Positions 1-11,139 of a stretch of 64,000 nt of DNA are shown piece by piece. The translations under genes and the position numbers were made by a program. Position 1 is the stretch's first letter. Each line of letters opens with the position of its first letter. The DNA comes from Siphonodentalium dalli (Eukaryota > Mollusca > Scaphopoda > Gadilida > Siphonodentaliidae). Below the pieces are notes generated by a model that searched no databases, was not told the DNA's origin, and saw only the letters and a list, made by a program, of their open reading frames with translations. The DNA lies in assembly GCA_032622095.1 (NCBI GenBank), contig CP136065.1, positions 247,441,474-247,505,473 on the forward strand, read 5' to 3'.

Positions 1-153
1 CCAAAATATATATTAGAATTATAGATATACATTAGCATAAAATGTCAATCTTTGTCACTTTCATACAACTATTCTTCTTGCCCATAATTTCAGTGTCCTT
101 CATTAATTCAGGTCATCTTAAATTATTCTCTAACAATTAATTTCAATTTGTAG

Positions 154-414
154 TTGACCCTTCCATGACTGGAGCTTCCTGAAATTTTATGAACCCCTGT
201 GCCAATGCATTCTCTTATATATGTGAGTCTCCCATAGGGAGCCTTGCATATATAAGAGAATACATTGGCCTAACAATATTTACCATGACCTTGTAAGCCA
301 GTGCATTCTCTTATATAAGAGAGGCTCCGTATGGAATACTCACATATATAATAGAATGCACTGGCACTGGATATGTAATGCTGCACCAGAGCAGCTCCTG
401 TCATGAAAGATTAA
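154..414. mobile_element. Family B MITE copy (TTAA type, two hairpins)
   Basis: Runs from TTGACCCTTCCATGAC to TCATGAAAGATTAA, both ends slightly mutated. Contains two near-palindromes of about 69 bases (203-271 and 299-367) beginning GCCAATGCATTCTCTT or GCCAGTGCATTCTCTT, joined by an AT-rich spacer with a CTTGTAAGCCAG motif. No open frame. Length, TTAA ends and CCCTT termini suggest a piggyBac-type non-autonomous element. Confidence 0.75.
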
Positions 415-435
415 TGAAAACATTTTTAATAATGT

Positions 436-685
436 TTAACCCTTTGAGTGCCAGGGGCCGATATTATCGGCCCTAAACCTACACAATAAGTCTGTTAAAG
501 AATATAACAAAATATATTAAAATTGTAAAAAATTGTAAAAAAAAAAATTAAAACAAAATTGTTAAGCCAATGCATTCTCTTATATATGCGAGGCGACCTA
601 TGGTCGACTCGCATATATAAGAGAATGCATTGGCACAGGGTATATGGGTTAATACAAAAATCGGACCTGGCACTCAAAGGGTTAA
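436..685. mobile_element. Family C MITE copy (TTAACCCTTTGAGTGCC ends)
   Basis: Perfectly matched ends TTAACCCTTTGAGTGCCAGG and CCTGGCACTCAAAGGGTTAA flank a single shared 69-bp hairpin (565-634) and an inner GGGCCGATATTATCGGCCC palindrome near the left end. It lies 21 bases right of a family B copy. Confidence 0.8.
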
Positions 686-1279
686 ATCTATTATTAGTGG
701 TTGTATTGTATTACTATTTTGTTCAGGTCATAGATTCGTAGGAAACATTTCGCTAGAAACTAGAGTTAATTCATGTTCCGTCTTTTATTAGTGTTAAAAC
801 TTAATGATGGTGTTATTGTTTAAGAGTTATATTGTATTGTTATACATATCTTATAAATGTTAAAACATAGTGATGGCCTTACTGTTTTTGGAGGTTGTTA
901 TTCATATCTTTTTATATAATATGAATGACTGCTCGCTGTTAGATATTTGCTCATGAGAAAATTCTCAAGCAGTGTTCTGAGAGGCATCTGATACTTGACT
1001 ACATTTTACTATTAATACATGTGTGATGCACTATATCACCAAACATGAGCCTTTTCATTTAGTTCTTCCTTTCATGTCCTTTTTTGGACATCGTTGACCG
1101 AGGACAATTAAGGATAGTGTATCTCTTCTGGGCCACAATATTTCTGTGATTATTATGTATATGGCTTTAATTCTGTGATTATTATGGATATGGCTTTAAT
1201 TCAGCCCCCTTTGCTTATGCCAAATCCACTTATTCCGACAATTTCTAACAAATAGTTGTTAACTATTCTGTATGTCTAT
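686..1279. other. AT-rich interval without recognised genes
   Basis: Contains a 32-bp direct duplication (about 1141-1200; repeated TTCTGTGATTATTAT) and nothing else recognisable. Confidence 0.6.
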
Positions 1280-2970
1280 TCAATGTGATCCTACATGAAA
1301 AGCTAGCAATGAATGTGATCCAACATGAAAAGCTAGCAATGAATGTGATCCAACATGAAAAGCTAGCAATGAATGTGATCCAACATGAAAAGCTAGCAAT
1401 GAATGTGATCCAACATGAAAAGCTAGCAATGAATGTGATCCAACATGAAAAGCTAGCAATGAATGTGATCCTACGTGAAAAGCTAACAATGAATGTGATC
1501 CAACATGAAAAGCTAGCAATGAATGTGATCCTACGTGAAAAGCTAACAATGAATGTGATCCAACATGAAAAGCTAGCAATGAATGTGATCCTACGTGAAA
1601 AGCTAGCAATGAATGTGATCCAACATGAAAAGCTAGCAATGAATGTGATCCAACATGAAAAGCTAGCAATGAATGTGATCCAACATGAAAAGCTAGCAAT
1701 GAATGTGATCCAACATGAAAAGCTAGCAATGAATGTGATCCAACATGAAAAGCTAGCAATGAATGTGATCCAACATGAAAAGCTAGCAATGAATGTGATC
1801 CAACATGAAAAGCTAACAATGAATGTGATCCAACATGAAAAGCTAGCAATGAATGTGATCCAACATGAAAAGCTAACAATGAATGTGATCCAACATGAAA
1901 AGCTTGCAATGAATGTGATCCAACATGAAAAGCTAGCAATGAATGTGATCCAACATGAAAAGCTAGCAATGAATGTGATCCAACATGAAAAGCTAGCAAT
2001 GAATGTGATCCAACATGAAAAGCTAGCAATGAATGTGATCCAACATGAAAAGCTAGCAATGAATGTGATCCAACATGAAAAGCTAGCAATGAATGTGATC
2101 CAACATGAAAAGCTAGCAATGAATGTGATCCAACATGAAAAGCTAGCAATGAATGTGATCCAACATGAAAAGCTAGCAATGAATGTGATCCAACATGAAA
2201 AGCTAGCAATGAATGTGATCCAACATGAAAAGCTAGCAATGAATGTGATCCTACATGAAAAGCTAGCAATGAATGTGATCCTACATGAAAAGCTAGCAAT
2301 GAATGTGATCCAACATGAAAAGCTAGCAATGAATGTGATCCAACATGAAAAGCTAGCAATGAATGTGATCCAACATGAAAAGCTAGCAATGAATGTGATC
2401 CAACGTGAAAAGCTAGCAATGAATGTGATCCAACATGAAAAGCTAGCAATGAATGTGATCCAACATGAAAAGCTAGCAATGAATGTGATCCAACATGAAA
2501 AGCTAGCAATGAATGTGATCCAACATGAAAAGCTAGCAATGAATGTGATCCAACATGAAAAGCTAGCAATGAATGTGATCCAACATGAAAAGCTAGCAAT
2601 GAATGTGATCCTACATGAAAAGCTAGCAATGAATGTGATCCAACATGAAAAGCTAGCAATGAATGTGATCCAACATGAAAAGCTAGCAATGAATGTGATC
2701 CAACATGAAAAGCTAGCAATGAATGTGATCCAACATGAAAAGCTAGCAATGAATGTGATCCAACATGAAAAGCTAGCAATGAATGTGATCCTACATGAAA
2801 AGCTAGCAATGAATGTGATCCAACATGAAAAGCTAGCAATGAATGTGATCCAACATGAAAAGCTAGCAATGAATGTGATCCAACATGAAAAGCTAGCAAT
2901 GAATGTGATCCAACATGAAAAGCTAGCAATGAATGTGATCCAACGTGAAAAGCTAGCAATGAATGTGAAT
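1280..2970. repeat. 30-bp satellite, about 56 copies
   Basis: Head-to-tail units reading CATGAAAAGCTAGCAATGAA plus TGTGATCCAA. Most units are identical; variants are CTACATG, CTACGTG, AGCTAACAATG and one AGCTTGCAATG. Because 30 is divisible by three and the unit lacks stops, frames stay open on both strands for over 500 codons; these are not considered genes. Near the left end (1471-1610) variant and standard units alternate, giving a 60-bp dimer. Confidence 0.97.
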
Positions 2971-3013
2971 ATGTTTACACCAATTATTGGATATATTATT
3001 TGTCTATAAAGGC

Positions 3014-3181
3014 ATAATAAATAGACAGAACACAACGCGCATCTTAATCGAGAATCTTTTATCGAATGAGTTGCGGATGGCGCAAGGATATATTTTGCGA
3101 GAGCGTAGCTATGCGCCGTCCGCTACGAGTTCGATAAAAGATTCAAGATTATGATGCAAGTTGTGTTCTGTATTTATTCTA
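3014..3181. mobile_element. Foldback element I
   Basis: Long imperfect inverted repeat. The left arm reads AATAAATAGACAGAACACAA then GCATCTTAATCGAGAATC and TTTTATCGAA; the right arm is its reverse complement (TTCGATAAAAGATTC near 3130, GTTGTGTTCTGTATTTATT near 3160-3180). Short arms TGCGGATGGCGCA and TGCGCCGTCCGC lie inside. Probably a MITE; no clear target duplication. Confidence 0.6.
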
Positions 3182-3734
3182 CACCATTGTGTCATATAAA
3201 TTAAATCCATTACTGTCACCTTATTGATACTATCACTACCTTTATTGTGATTTAACTCTGATGAATAACCAGTAATTTTCGGGGCATCACCCGAATAGGA
3301 TCTTAGCGACAACGTCAACAAGAATAGTTCCGGCTTGTATTCCACTAGAGGTATACACTAATATGTATTTAATGGCTGCGATTCCGTTGAATACATGTGC
3401 CTCACGTCGATGGGTGTGGAATAAAGTGGTTTATTCCTGATGTAGCCGAGCAAAATATCGGACTTGAAATGACAGTTTGCCTTGCCAATGAGGGTGCTAA
3501 TAAGATACATTTCTCCCTCCTGCTACTCTCCGAACGTTTCCGCGAGATACCTGGAGTTTCTGTTCTAAAAATAGGCCATAAAACTGTCCCAAAAGGTTGT
3601 ATGTATTATACCCGAAAAAATTGAAAAAAATCAATTGATAGACATCTTTCCAGACAGGTGTCTTTGTTTCAAATTTATTATTTTATAACCACGCCGTTAC
3701 CCCGGAAACATTATGCTGCTGAACTTTTATTTGA
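3182..3734. other. Interval with short open frames, no recognised gene
   Basis: Holds a 78-codon frame on the minus strand (3109-3345, partly inside element I) and a 75-codon frame on the plus strand (3397-3624). Neither has a recognisable domain, good start context or splice signals. They could be decayed exons, but I cannot support a gene. Confidence 0.4.
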
Positions 3735-4134
3735 TTAACCCTTTACCCAACAGAAGGGCCCTGTGCCAATGCATTCTCTTATATATGCGAGTCGACCATA
3801 GGTCGCCTCGCATATATAAGAGAATGCATTGGCTTAACACATTAAAAATTGTAAAATTGTTAAAGAATGTAAGAAAAAATGGTAAAAAGTGTTAAAAAAA
3901 GATTTTTTTTAGGCCAATGCATTCTCTTATATATGCGAGGCGACCTATGGTCGACTCGCATATATAAGAGAATGCATTGGCACAGGGCATAACTGTAACT
4001 ATCACAATGTGGTCAAGGAGCCGGTTCCAATGATATCCATATTTGTATGGTTCTATTGAGACAGACCGAAGATATTTTAGGCTGTTGAAGCTTTATTTGG
4101 CCGGTTTTGGCCGGTTTGTTGGGTAAAGGGTTAA
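3735..4134 (+). mobile_element. Family A MITE, full copy 1
   Basis: TTAACCCTTTACCCAACA at the left end and TGTTGGGTAAAGGGTTAA at the right end form perfect inverted termini with TTAA at both edges. Inside are two 69-bp near-palindromes (about 3765-3834 and 3913-3983) in opposite orientation, an AT-rich spacer, then a unique 3' arm with ACTATCACAATGTGGTCAAG and CTGTTGAAGCTTTATTTGGC. No coding capacity. TTAA target plus CCC terminus is the piggyBac signature; the class is inference. Confidence 0.88.
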
Positions 4135-4454
4135 TAAAGAACCAGGACCGCCACAGAAACAAACATAGATTCAATATTTAGCAATTTTTACATTTTCATA
4201 TTGTTTTCCCATGAAGGAATTTTCTTGGGGAAAATCACCTACAGCATAATGTTCTTTATAAATTTTGCTAAAATACTCGCCAGAGCTTGATGATGTTATG
4301 GGATCATACCAGTCCTTGTGTATGTGATTAATTGCCTTTTAATTATGTATGCAAAAATATCTAGAATTTTGAAGGTATTGTTTGCTATTTATAATTATTA
4401 TGAAAGAAGAATTAGTCTAGTTTTTGTCACATGATATCATTCTCAATACTATTA

Positions 4455-4778
4455 TTAACCCTTCCATGACCGCAGCTTCCTGAAATTTTGTGAAAACCCT
4501 GTCCCAGAGGGAGCCTTGCATATATAAGAGAATACATTGGCCTAACAATATTTACCTTTACCTTGTAAGCCAGGACATTCTTTATATATGCGAGGCTCCC
4601 TATGAAAACCCTTTGCCAATGAATTCTATTATATATGCGAGTCTCCCATTGACCTTGTAAGCCAGGGCGTTCTCTAATATATGTGAGGCTCCCTATGGGA
4701 GACTCGCATATATAAGAGAATACACTGGCACATGATCTTTAATGCTGCACCAGCGCAGCTCCCGTCATGAAAGGGTTA
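4455..4778. mobile_element. Family B MITE, rearranged copy
   Basis: Ends TTAACCCTTCCATGAC and GTCATGAAAGGGTTAA. The interior holds partly duplicated and truncated hairpin arms (AGCCAGGACATTC, AGCCAGGGCGTTC), so it seems to have gained about 60 bases by internal duplication. The TTAA is intact at both edges. Confidence 0.7.
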
Positions 4779-4996
4779 AAGCATTGTATTTATGTATGCG
4801 AAAATAGGTAGAATTTTGATGTGGTTATGTTTCGCTATTATAATCATTATGAACTAAGAATTAGACTAGTTTTGTTTAACATAAAATAGTTCTCAATGCT
4901 GTTATTAAAGATAAATACCTTTCTACTCTGGCGACTGTGCAACTGAAAATAGATTGATGGAGGGGGTCTTTTTATTATTTCAAGAATTTGGTAATT

Positions 4997-5280
4997 CTAA
5001 CTTTTTCATGGCGGGGGCTGTGCTTGTGCAGCATTAAAGATCCTGTGCCAGTGCATTCTCTTATATATGCGAGTCTCCCATAGGGAGCCTCGCATATATA
5101 AGAGACTGCACTGGCTTACAAGGTCATGGTAATATTGTGAGGACAATGCATTATCTTATATATGCGAGGCTCCCTATGGGAGACAAAATATGTCATTTTG
5201 CCTTGCCATGGAGGGTGCATTGGCACAGGGTTTTCGCAAAATTTCAGCAAGCTCCAGACCTCCAGTCATGAAAGGTTTAA
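4997..5280. mobile_element. Family B MITE, degraded copy
   Basis: Orientation opposite to the copy at 154: begins CTAACTTTTTCATGGCGGGG and ends CAGTCATGAAAGGTTTAA. The first hairpin (about 5047-5113) is intact; the second is broken by an unrelated stretch near 5185-5210. Confidence 0.65.
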
Positions 5281-5654
5281 GGATGTATTAATAATTTTAC
5301 ATAATACAATGCTACAATTACCGAAGCAATCTGGAACCTCTCTCCTAAATATGTTAACCATTAAATCATAAACATATACATGCTTACTGTCTAATCATGA
5401 ATAAATGAGACAACATGTTTTTTTTTGTTGAAAATTTCTTTAAATTTACAAATAAAATTCTTAATGAGGTTCGCTCCAAACTTTGAGGGACCTAAAAATG
5501 ATATTATGCACATGCATTATAGACAATTTATTACATTCCTATGTGATTTGCCTTGATTTCTCGAGTGATTATGAATGATAATATATCACTAGTAAATTAT
5601 TTCACTTTAACCTGCGCGTTATCTATTCATACGTGCTATAGAAATGTATTCAAC

Positions 5655-5711
5655 TGGTGACATGAAATAATTCATGAGAGGCCTCTCATGAATTATTTCA
5701 CGTCACCAGTT
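5655..5711. repeat. Near-perfect 57-bp palindrome
   Basis: Arms ACTGGTGACATGAAATAATT and AATTATTTCACGTCACCAGT flank CATGAGAGGCCTCTCATG. One mismatch is seen. No loop to speak of, so it could extrude as a cruciform. No target duplication seen; it may be a relic of a foldback transposon. Confidence 0.85.
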
Positions 5712-6317
5712 CAATGAAGTGATTATTCTCTACATACTTGCCTCAAATCAAGGGGACTATTACCTCGGGGTTTAGCCCCATGTTAGAAGCTAATGTAGAA
5801 ACAGACGGCTCATTTGTTTATGCAGCTTTTCTTTATCATTTACATTTATATCTACATCTAGATAAGCGAACCATTAATTGTTGTGGTAAATAGTTATTTC
5901 ACTTATAGATGTGATTCATGACTATTTTACCCATGGTTCAATTCTTGAATATTATTTTAGCCATAATTCAAATAAGGTGGTCCTGAGGTGGCTAATTTTT
6001 CATCCTCACAGAAATCACAATTCCTCATAGATGGAATTTAAAAGAATTAATTCAACTGAACTGCATGCGTTGTAAACTTGTCATTGTTTTAGGCGCAAAA
6101 TGTAGTGTTCAGATTTAAAGGGAGATAACTCATACTTCAGAATAGGTTACATACTGTTAAGATTTAAAGGGACATAACTCATACCTCAGAATTCGGGTGA
6201 CATGTTTTGGAACAGAAAAATATTTCCAAAAATAAATCAATCAATTAGGTGAAACCCTAATGAAAATCACATAAACAGAAAAAGCTAACATTCAGGCCTC
6301 AAAATATAATGACGGAC
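5712..6317. other. Interval without recognised genes
   Basis: Contains a local duplication at 6114-6185 (repeated AGATTTAAAGGGAGATAACT-like words about 60 bases apart). Nothing else is identified. Confidence 0.5.
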
Positions 6318-6674
6318 ATTTGGTGAATTTAGTGACGCCACCCCGCACATCGGGCTTGCATCACCAAATTCATCATCTGAGCACCTCATTCTGCATGGCC
6401 TTATCTGCTATGGGAGACTTTGATTTAAATTCCCAGATGGTGATGTGCACCCATTGGGCACCTCGATTATGCATTGTGTCATCTGCCAATTTGGGGATAT
6501 AGAGAAACTAAACTAAAAAATAATGTTTCTAAAGAAGTTTCTAATGATACTAAAAAACTTGTTATATTGATAATAAGTAGAATAAGGTCCCCAGATGGTG
6601 AATTTGGTGATGTTAGCCTGCTGTGTAGGATAGCATCACTAAATTCACCCTCTGGGGACCTCATTCTGCAAATG
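6318..6674. mobile_element. Family E1 MITE, truncated copy
   Basis: Matches the E1 interior: palindromic segment with GGTGAATTTAGTGACGC, the middle domain with GGGGATATAGAGAAACTAAA, then the second palindrome ending CCTCATTCTGCAAATG. The terminal CAAGCCTGAG/CTCAGGCTTG ends are missing. Confidence 0.7.
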
Positions 6675-6736
6675 TTGGGCACCAATAAACTTGTACTCTC
6701 ACTTGTTCAACTAAATTCACTTCGTCCAAAAATGCT

Positions 6737-7011
6737 TCAAGGAGTTTCCATGCCTGAGTTATGTCAGGGTGTTGAAAGTTTAGATGGACCTACACAGAAA
6801 ACTTCTTAATTAATAAGCTAGTACTCCACATGAAGCAATCTATACAATATGAAGACCACATCAGGCATATTATATAACCATAAATTATGTCAAAAATATG
6901 ACTTTAATCATAGTTTTAGAAGGGAAATTTTGGGAACAAGCGTTCTCAGCAAATTACAAGTTGAGTGGAAATGAATAACTGCTGTAAAAAGTATATGATC
7001 TGAACTAGTAA
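6737..7011 (+). repeat. Dispersed repeat F, copy 1
   Basis: Diverged copy of 16122-16395: both contain CACAGAAAAC, TTAATAAGCTAGT, GAAGACCACA, GACTTTAATCATA and GATCTGAACTAGT in the same order. Origin unknown; no coding potential. Confidence 0.75.
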
Positions 7012-7018
7012 AAAGGTG

Positions 7019-7090
7019 GATATATAAAAGAATGCATAAGGCACAGGGTTTTCGCTAAATTTCAAGAAGCTCCAGTCAAGGAAGGGTTAA
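7019..7090. mobile_element. Family B MITE fragment
   Basis: Only the right end remains: hairpin half (TATATAAAAGAATGCA), GGCACAGGGTTTTCGCTAAA and GGAAGGGTTAA. Confidence 0.7.
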
Positions 7091-7781
7091 GTTTCTGAAA
7101 AATTAGCCATGATGATCAATGTTTAAATTAGCCATCTCTACTCTACCTCTGTTAATTTGCTCATAATGCAATACCTTACTTTATTTTACATATCATTCCA
7201 TTTATAACGTTATAATATGTTAGCCGTAATTTTATTTCTTGCTATAATTTTACTTATAATTCAATTCATTCTGTTATATTATAAATCAACAGTATAGTTA
7301 GGATATTAACTAACTTTTGACACAAGTTTATATTATTTATATTAGATTTATTATATAAGTATACACCATTGAAATTTAATAAGATCATAGAACAAATATG
7401 TTGTCTTGTCTGTTTTATTTTTGTCCCCTGTTACCAAACAATTCTTGTGTTCCAAATGAGTGTTCGTTTGTATTTGGGTCACAGGTTTAATAGATCAATA
7501 GTTTGGTCCTCAAATTTCCAAATTGACCTTGCAACCAAATATACGGCCCTTCAATTGCGAACTTTGGAATTTTAGGTTGCCATTGAGGAGGGTGGTGTGT
7601 ATGACCTTACGATTCAATTCACTTCAAAACTGGCGCATTGATTTGATCTTATTCGAAACATTCGACTGAGATTTGGGTTGTATCAAACCTTTGACATGGT
7701 CCTGTAAAATCATCAGAACAAACATCACCAAGTGATCGTAAATCACTACATGCAGATGTTCAATGTGCACACATTATAAAA
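7091..7781. other. AT-rich interval without recognised genes
   Basis: Holds a 68-codon frame (7369-7575) with no recognisable domain or splice context. Nothing else is seen. Confidence 0.45.
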
Positions 7782-7912
7782 CGGTTGGTTAGGCCAAAAA
7801 AAAAAGGTTTTGGTTCTCAGGCCCCGCCGCATTGAATAAAAAGGGCCGTGTTAGGCCTTTTTATTGCAATGCCTGATGTTATGACAAAAAAAAAAAAAAA
7901 AAAAAAAATTTA
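7782..7912 (+). repeat. Dispersed repeat end with poly-A tract
   Basis: Contains TAGGCCAAAAAAAAAAGG then GGTTTTGGTTCTCAGGC and ends in about 23 A. The word GAGAACCAAAACACTTTTTT at 8397-8416 is its reverse complement in diverged form, so 7782-7912 and 8340-8425 seem to be copies of one family in opposite orientation. The A tail suggests retroposition. Confidence 0.45.
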
Positions 7913-8339
7913 TTTCATAAACATGTCCATAGAAGATTGGTATGTATTGAGCTCTAACATGTAATGTCTTAAAAAGTGACTTGCAGGCTTACAACATGAA
8001 GTAGATGACTACAATTAAGAAAATGATTAGCTGATCCTCATGCTCTTCTTACAATTAGTCATTGTGATCTAACTTACACTAATCGTAACTCCATACAATT
8101 GAAAGGCACAGGATTGAATTCAGGATCACATATTAGAACGGGGAGGTATCAGCTTTTAGAAAACAATAACAATATTGAATGTCGGGGGGCATTGTATAAT
8201 GTTGGGTAATCCCAGTCATAGACTGATAGTACAATATCATTTTTATGTAAGATTAAATGAGTTTATATGCATAACAGTTCCCTCTACATTTCTGGATATT
8301 ACTAGACAGAGGAAGGTATCTTTACCCATGCTTACTATG

Positions 8340-8425
8340 TGCAGAAAAAAATAAAAATAAAACCCTCCCTCATTGATTTGAAAAAAAAATTGCCCGAGAA
8401 CCAAAACACTTTTTTTTTGGCCTTA
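8340..8425 (-). repeat. Dispersed repeat, opposite-strand relative of 7782-7912
   Basis: AGAAAAAAATAAAAATAAAA followed by CCCTCCCTCATTGATTTG, a run of A, and CGAGAACCAAAACAC before T8 and GGCCT. Matches the reverse of the 7.8-kb repeat over the GGCC...GGTTCTC portion. Confidence 0.4.
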
Positions 8426-8484
8426 TATATATTTACACCCCCATCCCAAAAGATGGGGGGGTATACAGGATTACATGCATCCAT

Positions 8485-8960
8485 GAGTGATCGGATCTCA
8501 ATGAAATGCAGGTTTGTATGCACGTTTGTATGCAGGTTTGGCGTCAGAAGGGCTTTCAAAAGTGGGTTCATTGACGTTCACATTTTTCGTTAAAGAGTTA
8601 TCCCTCCTTGTTCATCTTAAATGTTGGATTTCCATCCGTCCGCTCTTATATCTCAACCATGGGTTATTGGATCTCAATGAAATTGGTATACAGATATGGC
8701 ATCAGGAGGGCTTTCAAAAGAGGGTTCATTGACGTTCACATTTTCTGTTCAAGAGTTAACCCTCTTTGTTTATCTGAAAATGTCGGATATCTGTCCATCC
8801 GCTCATATCTCTCAACCATGGATTATGGGTAAATGAAATTTGGTGCGCAAATTTGGCATTAAGAGGACTTTAAAAAGAGGGTTCATTGACGTTGTTCACA
8901 TTTTCCGTTCAAGAGTTATCCCTCTTTTTTTATCTGAAAATGTTGGATATCCATCCATAG
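8485..8960. repeat. Degenerate tandem repeat, about 159 bp x 3
   Basis: Words AGGGCTTTCAAAA, GGTTCATTGACGTTCACATT, AAGAGTTA(T/A)CCCTC and ATCTCAACCATGG recur at about 8540, 8699 and 8857. Similar prose-like repeats at 39.2, 21.4 and 54.7 kb suggest an old, widespread family. Confidence 0.75.
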
Positions 8961-9191
8961 TTTGTTAGAGTTGTCAAGTAATTTGTTCGTTCATCACATT
9001 TTTTTCACTGTTTGGTTTCTGACCTGCCCATATTTAAATTTTGACCATGGGGGGTATCCCAACACCGATGGTGCAACTTGTTTTAATTTGAGTTATTGCC
9101 GTCTTTCCGTAGTATTCGCTCACATGTTCCGTGTTGGAAATATCCATGTCAATAATGTTAATTTTACTATATGCCCACTCTGTTTCCTAAC

Positions 9192-9408
9192 TACAGTAAT
9201 GCTCTAATTAATCGACCTCTTAACCAAAGCAGAATTATGGGTAACTTTTCAGGATTTAGTCGGAAATATGGCTTGTTGCCATTCATCGGAAAGCTCTCGG
9301 GGAGAGCTTTCCGATGAATGGCAACAAGCCATATTTCCGACTAAATCCTGAAAAGTTACCCATAATTCTGCTTTGGTTAAGAGGTCGATTAATTAGAGCA
9401 TTACTGTA
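9192..9408. mobile_element. Family D foldback MITE, perfect copy
   Basis: TA, CAGTAATGCTCTAATTAATC ... GATTAATTAGAGCATTACTG, TA. The two arms of about 105 bases look identical when one is reverse-complemented, meeting at CTCTCGGGGAGAG. The TA duplication and CAG terminus fit Tc1/mariner-pogo type elements (inference). Arm-specific words GACCTC and TTAACCAAAGC appear on both sides. Confidence 0.9.
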
Positions 9409-9749
9409 TGTTCTAATTGTCCACTATTGCGACAGTGCGGTCAGTAATTGATTTTGAGGTTCAGTTCGATTCGAAACTAAGATGCCGATTCGGTTTCAAG
9501 ATTTGATTTGATGTTAATTATAAGATTCGAAGGGCCCTAGTGGTGTGTTCATATGATGAGAAGACCCCCCCCCCCACACAGTTCCTGTTGCTTGCTATAT
9601 CCCCCTACCTATATTGTTCCATAACAAAAGAAACTTGTTTATGTTTATAAGCCTGTCGCCCAATCAGGCAGTACTTTTACATGATATTGAAGTCCATCTG
9701 TACTCTGAATCATATGGTCTTTTGCGGTGTTGATAACATCTGCATGTTT
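9409..9749. other. Interval without recognised genes
   Basis: Only a C-rich run (9567-9577) stands out; no gene or element recognised. Confidence 0.5.
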
Positions 9750-9957
9750 TCATCAATTATGGTATCAAGTATCTCCATAACATTGACTATGGTACCCAGG
9801 ATCTCCATAACATTGACTATGGTACCCAGGATCTCCATAACATTGACTATGGTACCCAGGATCTCCATAACATTGATTATGGTACCCAGGATCTCCATAA
9901 CATTGATTATGGTACCCAGGATCTCCATAACATTGATTGGGGTGCCCAGAATCTCCA
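9750..9957. repeat. 30-bp minisatellite, about 6.5 copies
   Basis: Unit ATCTCCATAACATTGACTAT plus GGTACCCAGG, with ATTGATTAT variants in the later units. Frames are open on both strands because the unit is a multiple of three. Confidence 0.92.
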
Positions 9958-10050
9958 AAACTCGGCTAGACATTCGAAAAGCATGTCACCCAGAACATTT
10001 GTGAAAGAAGGGATCAAAAATATGGATTTCGGTAAGTGACCATACACTGT

Positions 10051-10284
10051 TATTAAAGTATAAATTGGAGTAGTCTATTATTCATTTGGAGGGATGCTAA
10101 GGATATATGAGCAGACGACAGCCAGATAAATTGTTAATACAAGTGCCGAAGAATTCTTATTCATTGGCAGGAAATATTGAGATAATAAGTTCAACAAACA
10201 TCCTGTGGTCATTTATTGAACTTATTATCTGAACATTTCCGATGATAATTACTCGTCAATGGGTATTAAAATAGAAAGGATTAA
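10051..10284 (+). mobile_element. Family K MITE, left-truncated copy
   Basis: Matches the K interior (AAAGTATAAATTGG, GTCTATTATTCATTTGG, GCAGACGACAG, internal hairpin around ATAATAAGTTCAACAAACAT and ATTGAACTTATTAT) and ends GAAAGGATTAA. Its left TTAACCCTTTCTATAC end is missing. Confidence 0.65.
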
Positions 10285-10317
10285 ACCATTTTTAATCGTG
10301 TCAGCACACCTTAATCC

Positions 10318-10760
10318 CAAGTCTGAGTTTAGTGTGCCTGTCATTTGCAGAATGAGGTCCCTAGAGGGTGAATTTAGTGACGCTCTCCCACATAGCGGGC
10401 TAGCATCACTAAATTCACCCTCTGGGACCTCATTCTGCTTAGGCGTCATCTTCTCTGCAAAGTTTCTTTATTATAAAATTTCTATAGAAATTTCTTCACA
10501 TAGATTCTATTTCTTTTTTAATTTAGTTTCTCTATATCCCCAAATTGGCAGATGATACATTGCATAATCAAGGTTCCCAATGGGTGTACATCACAACATT
10601 CACCATTTGGGAATTTCAATCTGAGTCTATGTCTCCCATAGATGAAGCCATGCAGAATGAGGTCCCCAGAGGGTGAATTTAGCTATGTGGGATAGCGTCA
10701 CTAAATTCACCATTTTGGGACCTCATTCTGCAAATGACAGGCACACTAAACTCAGACTTG
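10318..10760. mobile_element. Family E1 MITE with perfect 8-bp duplication
   Basis: Ends CAAGTCTGAGTTTAGTGTGC and GCACACTAAACTCAGACTTG. The 8 bases CTTAATCC occur on both sides (10310-10317, 10761-10768). Inside are two palindromes around GAATGAGGTCCCC/GGGGACCTCATTC and a middle domain. An 8-bp duplication fits hAT-type elements. Confidence 0.88.
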
Positions 10761-11002
10761 CTTAATCCTTTGAATTACCTTGATATCCCATGAAAAAGGA
10801 TATGTTCAGATAATAAATTCAACATGTCGTTTGTTGAAATTATTATCTGAACATTTCCCTCCAATAAATAGAACTTCTTCTACACTTTTATTTTCTGTCG
10901 TCTGCTAATTTTTCCTGAACACCCCTCAAGATGAATAATAGACCATTCCAATTTATACTTTTATGAAGAATGGGAGAATCCATTTAGTATAGAATGGGTT
11001 AT
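10761..11002 (-). mobile_element. Family K MITE, inverted copy
   Basis: Reverse orientation: TTAATCC at left, then TTCAGATAATAAATTCAACA, GTCGTCTGCTAAT, AATAATAGACCATTCCAATT and AGTATAGAATGGGTTA at right. Together with 10051-10284 it forms an inverted K pair around the E1 insertion. Confidence 0.65.
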
Positions 11003-11139
11003 TGTCCCTTCTCTTTTCATATATTTACACTCCTATTTCACGCTGCCGAACTTGAATGGAGGATGTTGGTTGGTTGAAATAGTGTCATGTGATGCCACGC
11101 GCAGGCCCCAACTTGTTATCATATTGTATGGACACAACT

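Noticed and set aside
1263-3035. Three long overlapping open frames (559-590 codons) on both strands
   Set aside because: They exist only because the 30-bp satellite unit is divisible by three and lacks stops; no start context, splice signals or non-repetitive domain.
3109-3624. A possible gene made of the 78- and 75-codon frames
   Set aside because: They lie on opposite strands, one overlaps foldback element I, and neither has a domain or splice signals.
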